A DNA stretch of 64,000 bases from Aphrophora alni (taxonomy: Eukaryota; Arthropoda; Insecta; Hemiptera; Aphrophoridae): contig OY740768.1 of assembly GCA_963513935.1 (NCBI GenBank), forward strand, positions 34,284,216 through 34,348,215, read 5' to 3'. The position numbers and the translations under genes are program-made. The notes below the pieces were generated by a model, which worked only from the letters and a program-made list of their open reading frames with translations, had not been told where the DNA came from and ran no database searches. The first letter of the stretch is position 1, and each line of letters starts with the position of its first letter. Below, one piece after another: positions 60,655 to 64,000 of this stretch.

Positions 60655-61090
60655 ATGTAGTTTTGGTACTGTATATGAATCAAAAGTTATTAAATTTGGT
60701 CTGGGATTTGGAAATATCCAGAATGGAGTGACAAGTTATATGGACTTATTGCTGGTAAAAAAACTTCTTTATAGGTTATATTTAACCCTTGTGTTATATA
60801 GATGTCTACATGGAAATATAGCCAAATTGTAAAAACGAGACGTAAATAGATGCACAAGTTAATTTATTTATTTTGAATAAAAACTTTTTATACTAGTTGA
60901 ACAAGATACAAACTTGTAGTGTATGCCACCCAACAAGTAATGCTATAATCTAACCAGTTCTGAATAAGAGAAAAATAAAGTTCTGTACATGTCCGAGACA
61001 TACACAATAATACGAATACTCTGGACTCTGTTGGAAGATTAACTGGTCCCGATTTTAAAGTTTCGATGAAATTGGCCTACAGTAAAAAAA
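60655..61090 (-). mobile_element. Possible non-LTR retrotransposon C-terminal fragment
   Basis: The minus strand reads IQNWLDYSITCWVAYTTSLYL and, further on, YKEVFLPAISPYNL-like peptide. This resembles the post-thumb region of Jockey/CR1 reverse transcriptases (Q..L.Y.I..WG.TY...). The match is weak and boundaries are unknown. Confidence 0.3.
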
Positions 61091-61099
61091 AAAAGTTTG

Positions 61100-63150
61100 G
61101 GGTTATATTTGTGGATCATTCATTAACTTTATTTAAATATCCTGAATCATATTTACTTTTACACGACATTTTGTAAATAGTTAAACAATTGAAATTTTTT
61201 ATCAAAACCGTATCAATATTGTAAAAACATTGGTTATGAATTGAGTTAAAATGTTTGAATTTTTTATTAAAAACTCTTTTAGTAGAATTCGATATGTTCA
61301 GAGACCAAACATTATTTCTACAAAATTGAATAAAAAATTTAAACTGTACAGATTAATATTTTTTGTTTAATCTGAATTTCGTGTTTTTTTATTTAGTACT
61401 TTCGAAATTATTTATTTATTAAAAATGTATTTTGTGATAAAACAAGCTGATATACCTCATTAATCAGGTCCTCTGTAGTTCCAGGATAGTCATATATTGT
61501 CGAACGAACCAATCTAAAATCTGCAAGACATAAACACCTTACTATAACCCAACAGAAACTCAAACTCCAAAACATAGATGTCAACCACAGTGCGATCTAC
61601 AACAGACAAACAAATATCCATTTTGTGGATTAAAATTATACTAGATGAGTAAAATGTATACAGGACTATGGACAGAAAAGAGTAGAAGTATGAATTCCTG
61701 TCGACAGATTTTCAAGAAAGAATTGAATAACTGAATTTACAAATTGTAAATACTATTTTAGCTTTTAACACTTTGTCATAAATAATTGAAGAAATATACG
61801 GTGGAAAACATTGGAAAAACTTTTTAACTCATATAGGCTACTCATCTACAAAACCAAACAAAATATTTCCTCATTAAAAATGACAGTTCTGTTGTGGATA
61901 GTCAAAAAGTTAAAAATAAACCTGTGGATGATTGCAAATTATTTAAAAAAAGCCTAAACTTGTTTCGCTCAAACCATAAACTTAAACATAAAAGTCTAAA
62001 ATTCTCTTTTATGAAATCGATTTTAAGATGGTGGTCCATATTTGTTATAATATTTTGCAAATTATTACAAAATGGTACATTTCTTTTGATTTTGTACACG
62101 CATTTGGGCCATTAATGTTCACATTTCACCAAAATTTGAACGAAATCAAAAGAGCCAATTTTGATAAATTATTAGAGAAAACGAATATATTTTTGGAAAG
62201 AAGACCTCGGTTTCAATGATTTCATCATTTTCATTGAATCATAATATTATTTACCGTGTGAATATGATAAATTTAGATGATAACAAAGACAAAATTGGGT
62301 CTTGTTGCGAAATTTGGAATAAAGTGTCTGTTGTGGAAGTTGTGTATTTCCTTTCATTTAGATTTTTTACAAGAGTTGGTCATTTTAAATTTAAATAATT
62401 ACCGAATTTAAATTTTATCAGCGGTTTTAAAAAGTAAAAAAATAAAAATGGGAAATTATTTTAAAGTAAAACCCTTAGAAAAGTAACAGTTATGGGCTTT
62501 TACTAACCTTGGCCATAAAATTTGCACCAATCCTTATCCCCAAAACACCATTTGAGACATTTAATTATACCAGTCTAATGCTCACATCAAATTTGTTATA
62601 AACAATGGGTTTCGACATGTTTGCAAAAATTGGAAACTCACTTATCTCTCAAAGGTAATTCATGGTAACTCAAAGGGTATGTTGTTTTATGTCCAGACAG
62701 ACGAATCTGGAGATGACATTTATTATGTATTAAAATCTATATTTTCTTGAATTAGTTTTCAAAATACAAATTATACCATGCGCTCAAAAATTATTTCTGC
62801 AGTGGGTAATTAGATTCCATCGAAATAAAACAAATGTGTATTGGCGCATTTATATGATATGTTTCCAGTGACACTACGATTATACTATTAAACTGATTAT
62901 AACTAATTAAACTGATCAGTTTCGCCATAATGTGGAATGTGTGAGTCAACAGCCATTGATTGTTAACAGTACCTTCAACGCCAGTTTCATAAGTAGACAC
63001 CGGCACTTGTAAGTAAAGAATAATAGGTGTGCCTTATGCATGGGGTTCTGCATCAGTAGCCGGGCGTCAACCCTGAAGGGTTGACAAAATTAAACAATTT
63101 TAATAAAAATGTTACCGTCACGGGACGGTAGACAGAAGTGAAAACTTTAA
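61100..63150. other. Intergenic, no gene seen
   Basis: AT-rich; the small overlapping open frames on both strands near 61.9-62.4 kb have no family resemblance. A short hairpin CGTCACGGGACG-like patch occurs at about 63115-63130. Confidence 0.4.
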
Positions 63151-63224
63151 TTATCGATTTTAAAAATTAATAAATTTTAAACTTTCAATAAATGTAATAA
63201 AAGTATTAATTATATGTAATAGTT

Positions 63225-63950
63225 CATTTATTAGTTTGACTATGTATGGGAGTCTGAGAAAGTTTGTGCAATATTTTTGGTCGATTATTAGTTTTAATAT
63301 GTTGGGTATGTGAGAAAGTTTGTGCAATATTTCTGCATTGATTATTAGTTTAAGTATGTATGGGAGTTTGAGAAAGTTAGTGCAATATTTCTTATATATG
63401 TTCAGTTTAATATGTACGGGTATGTGAGAAAGTTTGTGCAATATTTTTGCATTATTATTAGTTTGACTATGTATGGGAGTCTGAGAAAGTTAGTGCACTA
63501 TTTTTCATAGATTTTTAGTTAATATGTGAGAAAGTTTGTGCAATATTTTTGCATTGATTATTAGTTTGACTATGAATGGGAGTCTGAGAAAGTTAGTGCA
63601 ATATTTTTCATAGCTTTGTTGGTTAATATGTATGGGTATGTGAGAAAGTTTGCGCAATATTTTTGCATTAATTATTAGTTTGAATATGCATGGGAGTCTG
63701 AGAAAGTTAGTGCACTATTTTTCATAGATTTTTAGTTAATATGTGAGAAAGTTTGTGCAATATTTTTGCATTGATTATTAGTTTGACTATGTATTGGAGC
63801 CTGAGAAAGTTAGTGCACTATTTTTCATAGATTTGTAGTTTTAATATGTTGGGTATGTGAGAAAGTTTGTACAATATTTTTGCAATATTATTAGTTTGAC
63901 TATGTGTTGGAGTCTGAGAAAGTTAGTGCAAAAAGTTAGAAAGTTAGTAC
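63225..63950 (+). repeat. Minisatellite with alternating unit types
   Basis: The core TGAGAAAGTT(T/A)GTGCA recurs about every 44-62 bp. Two unit types alternate: one TGAGAAAGTTTGTGCAATAT with TTGCATTGATTATTAGTTTG, and one CTGAGAAAGTTAGTGCACTA with TTTCATAG-TTTTTAGTTAATATG. The result is a higher-order period of about 115 bp. The minus-strand 93-residue frame (63441-63160) is a repeat artefact. The array ends just before the window edge. Confidence 0.85.
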
Positions 63951-64000
63951 CAAAATTCATGAATAATAAAACCTACATTCTATATCAACCTATACTGGTT

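Noticed and set aside
63160..63441. 93-residue minus-strand frame with repeated KLSHIP/KLINxxxLHKLSHIP
   Set aside because: The repetition simply mirrors the minisatellite units.
63225..63950. CRISPR-like array
   Set aside because: Units are contiguous diverged minisatellite repeats without unique spacers, and the genome is eukaryotic.

Overview
The window is strongly AT-rich eukaryotic DNA with GT-AG introns, few and small coding exons, and a heavy load of decayed transposable elements. The mix (piggyBac, mariner, Tigger, hAT, I/Jockey-like non-LTR elements, a Helitron, an LTR element with a Lys-tRNA-type primer site) suggests an arthropod, most likely an insect. I cannot name the species.

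Three genes or gene pieces on the plus strand are supportable. Two are tandem paralogues of NADPH-dependent flavin reductase / biliverdin-IXbeta reductase (BLVRB family). The first enters from the left with only its last two exons in view (4537-4626 and 9686-9981). The second is complete in four exons (14415-14487, 15407-15571, 22529-22618, 23159-23436; 201 residues). Every shared splice phase is identical. The third is a small two-exon gene (56549-56831, 57602-57729) for a 136-residue basic protein with a possible winged-helix N-terminus.

A gene I do not recognise lies on the minus strand. Four consecutive exons join in phase (42965-42787, 42380-42305, 40321-40198, 33781-33571) and its 5' end is beyond or hidden in the right part of the window. 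Its last intron holds a young, nearly intact LTR retrotransposon of 2668 bp that encodes only a 418-residue Gag-like protein, an arrangement known as TR-GAG in plants.

The rest is repeats. Left part (1-14 kb): an inverted-repeat MITE with 8-bp target duplications, piggyBac and mariner remnants, a GC-richer block headed by an initiator-Met tRNA 3' half, a foldback MITE, and a 118-bp x 7 tandem array. Second reductase gene, intron 2: an internally deleted Tigger, a second copy of the 8-bp-TSD MITE, and a broken I/Jockey-like element. Middle (28.4-33.4 kb): a Tigger remnant split by a minus-strand non-LTR element. Right part: a 5S-rRNA-like sequence inside an 808-bp inverted repeat, tandem repeats, a mariner-type transposase remnant, another non-LTR element, a non-autonomous Helitron and a terminal minisatellite. 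Long stretches at 23.5-28.3, 46.7-52.5, 53.7-56.5 and 61-63 kb show no gene I can support.
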